From Enterococcus phoeniculicola ATCC BAA-412 (GTDB lineage Bacteria > Bacillota > Bacilli > Lactobacillales > Enterococcaceae): 64,000 bases of DNA. Below are positions 62,297 to 64,000 of this stretch, in pieces; the first letter of the stretch is position 1; the number at the start of each line of letters is the position of its first letter. The stretch covers positions 1,361,324 through 1,425,323 of the forward strand of contig NZ_ASWE01000001.1 of assembly GCF_000407505.1 (NCBI RefSeq), in the 5' to 3' direction. The notes under the pieces are model-generated. The model was not told the origin of the DNA. It searched no databases and saw only the letters and a program-made list of their open reading frames with translations. The translations under genes were made by a program, and so were the position numbers.

Positions 62297-63253
62297 ATGG
62301 AATATTGTACAGTCAAAGGATTAGATAAAAAGGTGGCACGTATTGCGTTAGGTACAGGCTGGTTTTCACCCGAGGACAAAGAAGTCATTTTTGAATTGAT
62401 GGATGAATATGTGGCGCAAGGCGGAAATGTGATTGATACAGGTCGTTTTTATAATGGCGGTAAAGCAGAGACCGTCATTACAGAATGGCTAAAAGAAAGG
62501 GGAAATCGTGAATCACTCGTTTTAGTCAACAAAGCCTGTCATCATTATGTGGATGAAAATAATGTTCATCATCCTGAAAAAAATCGTGTTGGCGAAGAAT
62601 TTATTACAGAGGATTTAGAATATAGTTTATCAAATATGGGGGTAGACTCATTTGATATTTATGTTCTTCATCGTGACAACGTAGACGTTCCTGTCTCAGA
62701 GCTGATGGATCGATTGGAACTTCATCATAAAGAAGGCAAAATTGCCGCCTACGGAGTTTCTAACTGGACTATTGAACGTATTGAAGAAGCGAATGCTTAT
62801 TGTAAAGAAAAAGGGTATCAAGGAATCACTGTAAATAGTCCTTCATATACCTTGGCAACCATCCAAAAACCTCGCTGGGTAGGAACTGTTTACGTAGATT
62901 CCGACTATGTGAAGAAAAACAATGAAGAAGGAATTACAGTCATGAGCTGGGGCGCACAAGGAGCAGGGTTCTTTGTGCCATTGTGGAAATCAATTGATGC
63001 AGAGGCACCACAAGATATTAAAGATGCATTCTTTACAGAAGAAAACTTTGAGAAACTTGCTCGTGTAGAAGCTATGGCAAAAACAAAAGAAGCAGAACCC
63101 ATTAATATTGCGTTAGCATATGTATTAAATGAACGCTTTGATGTTTTAGCAAGTATTGGACCAAGAAATAAAAAGGAATTGTTATCAAGTTTACACGCAA
63201 GTCGCGTTCATTTATCAGAAGAGGAACTGGCTTATTTGGAATTAAAAAAATAA
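62297..63253 (+). CDS. aldo/keto reductase (oxidoreductase)
   Basis: 318-residue NAD(P)H-dependent reductase of the larger aldo/keto reductase type. Seen: GGNVIDTGRFYNGGKAE with catalytic Asp and Tyr, VNKACHHYVDE, MGVDSFDIYVLHRDN, YGVSNWTIERIEEA and a C-terminal IGPRNKKELLSSL for the cofactor phosphate. AGGAGG upstream. It follows the second MFS gene by 12 bp and precedes the flavoprotein gene; together they suggest stepwise reduction of an imported enone or ketone. Substrate unknown. Confidence 0.87.
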   Translation: MEYCTVKGLDKKVARIALGTGWFSPEDKEVIFELMDEYVAQGGNVIDTGRFYNGGKAETVITEWLKERGNRESLVLVNKACHHYVDENNVHHPEKNRVGEEFITEDLEYSLSNMGVDSFDIYVLHRDNVDVPVSELMDRLELHHKEGKIAAYGVSNWTIERIEEANAYCKEKGYQGITVNSPSYTLATIQKPRWVGTVYVDSDYVKKNNEEGITVMSWGAQGAGFFVPLWKSIDAEAPQDIKDAFFTEENFEKLARVEAMAKTKEAEPINIALAYVLNERFDVLASIGPRNKKELLSSLHASRVHLSEEELAYLELKK

Positions 63254-63315
63254 ACAGCCTATGATAAGAGCAGGTAAAAAGATTTGACGCTCTAAATCAG
63301 ATTGAGTGTAAGAGA

Positions 63316-63350
63316 AAGAGACTAGAGTGACTATCTCAGTCTCTTCTTTT
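63316..63350 (+). terminator. terminator after the aldo/keto reductase gene
   Basis: AAGAGACT (63316-63323) and AGTCTCTT (63338-63345) arms, followed by CTTTTTAA. Confidence 0.75.
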
Positions 63351-63359
63351 TAATAGATA

Positions 63360-63377
63360 GATAAATATAATTTATGG
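63360..63377. promoter_or_regulatory. second LysR-type operator core
   Basis: GATAAATATAATTTATGG matches 15 of the 16 leading bases of the core at 59438 and lies about 100 bp before the flavoprotein gene, just after a terminator. Suggests separate LysR control of that gene. Confidence 0.6.
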
Positions 63378-63476
63378 ATATTAAGTATAAAAAGCATTGG
63401 AATTTATCGTTCGAGCCGATTACACTTTAGATAGAAGATAATGTGAAAAGAGTAACGAATGAAAAGAGGAGTAAAA

Positions 63477-64000
63477 ATGGAAAAATATACGGCTTTATTT
63501 GAACCACTGACAATTAAACGAATGACCTTAAAAAATCGTGTGATTATGCCTCCTATGGGGACGAACTTTGCAAATGTAGATGGTTCATTCAATGAAGAAC
63601 ATATGGCGTATTACGAACAACGTGCAAAGGGCGGCACAGCATTGATTACATTGGAAAATGTCTGCTTTGATTATCCTATGGGGACAAATGGAACAACGCA
63701 GCTTCGAATGGACAACGATCAATACATTCCGGGTCTTTGGAAGTTTAACGAAAAAATGCATGCTTACGGAGCAAAAACCTCTGTACAAATTAATCATGCA
63801 GGAGCTTCAGCATACGGCTTACGTTTAGAAGGAAAACAGGCGGTCTCAGCATCTGACGTCCCAAGTAAAAAAGGAAATCCAATTCCACGTCCGTTAGAAG
63901 TAGCCGAAATATATGAGATTATTGATAAATATGCGCAAGGAGCCTTGAGAGCGCAACGTGCAGGGTTTGACTGTGTTGAAATCCATGCAGGACACTCTTA
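63477..64000 (+). CDS. Old Yellow Enzyme-family flavoprotein (3' end missing)
   Basis: N-terminal 174 residues of an FMN-dependent NADH:flavin oxidoreductase. The barrel start FEPLTIKRMTLKNRVIMPPMGTNF, LITLENVC, TSVQINHAGASA and FDCVEIHAGHSY are typical of the OYE/2,4-dienoyl-CoA reductase group. ATG 63477 with AGAGGAG upstream. The gene runs off the window, so whether it has the C-terminal FAD/NAD domain of the long form is unknown. Such enzymes reduce activated C=C bonds and fit a pathway with the adjacent aldo/keto reductase. Confidence 0.88.
   Translation, partial: MEKYTALFEPLTIKRMTLKNRVIMPPMGTNFANVDGSFNEEHMAYYEQRAKGGTALITLENVCFDYPMGTNGTTQLRMDNDQYIPGLWKFNEKMHAYGAKTSVQINHAGASAYGLRLEGKQAVSASDVPSKKGNPIPRPLEVAEIYEIIDKYAQGALRAQRAGFDCVEIHAGHS

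Overview
The window looks like the chromosome of a low-GC Firmicute, most likely an Enterococcus or a close relative in the Enterococcaceae. The support is a complete tmRNA gene with tag AKNNNNTYALAA (close to enterococcal tags), a lipoteichoic acid synthase, the catabolic alsS-alsD pair, and a citHO / oadHDB-citCDEFX-oadA citrate fermentation locus with the gene order known from E. faecalis. The species cannot be set from this sequence alone. All product names rest on reading motifs and gene order by eye, not on database searches.

Layout. 1-11.8 kb is an operon for uptake and intracellular breakdown of a glycan: two CUT1-type ABC permeases (the first cut by the window edge), a large lipoprotein binding protein, a DUF624 membrane protein, an acetylxylan-esterase-like hydrolase, an exonuclease/endonuclease/phosphatase-fold protein, a GH3 beta-glucosidase, a 1088-residue GH94-type phosphorylase resembling 1,2-beta-oligoglucan phosphorylase, and a LacI repressor. 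12-15.2 kb holds an aldo/keto reductase, an AraC-type regulator with a PUA-like partner gene, and a MerR-like protein. 15.2-18.1 kb is a complete-looking iteron replicon: AT-rich DNA, a perfect DnaA box, about 15 iterons and a Rep_3-type initiator with a duplicated C-terminal domain. 18.3-20.8 kb makes acetoin from pyruvate (alsS, alsD).

21-25 kb has an atypical response regulator, a free-methionine-sulfoxide reductase, a 58-bp tandem repeat, copies of a dispersed hairpin element, and a lipoprotein/secreted-protein pair. 25.1-38.9 kb is citrate metabolism: a divergent Cache-kinase/OmpR-regulator pair, citG-citO-citH on the minus strand, and oadH-oadD-oadB-(41-residue gamma-like peptide)-citC-citD-citE-citF-citX-oadA on the plus strand. 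Citrate enters through CitH, citrate lyase (CitDEF, matured by CitC, CitX and CitG) yields acetate and oxaloacetate, and the Oad complex decarboxylates oxaloacetate to pyruvate. Pyruvate can then feed AlsS/AlsD.

39-43.8 kb has an SOS-controlled Y-family polymerase operon and two decaying genes. 43.8-49.3 kb holds a Mef-like MFS efflux gene with a possible leader peptide, a small membrane peptide facing a minus-strand terminator (possible type I toxin-antitoxin), tmRNA, a DUF4177 protein and a lipoprotein. 49.6-58.5 kb is envelope and housekeeping: a HAD phosphatase, an SdpI-like protein with a two-component system, an ABC pair whose ATPase lacks a Walker A motif, LtaS and a RlmI-type methyltransferase. 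58.5-64 kb is a LysR-controlled cluster of two paralogous MFS transporters, an aldo/keto reductase and an Old Yellow Enzyme-type flavoprotein cut by the window edge.

The most unusual items are the plasmid-type origin inside otherwise chromosomal DNA, the family of dispersed elements sharing an ATAACTTAATTAGTTAT hairpin core (one copy next to the 58-bp tandem repeat), the ABC pseudo-ATPase, the RMR-containing leader peptide before the MFS gene, and the candidate type I toxin-antitoxin locus.
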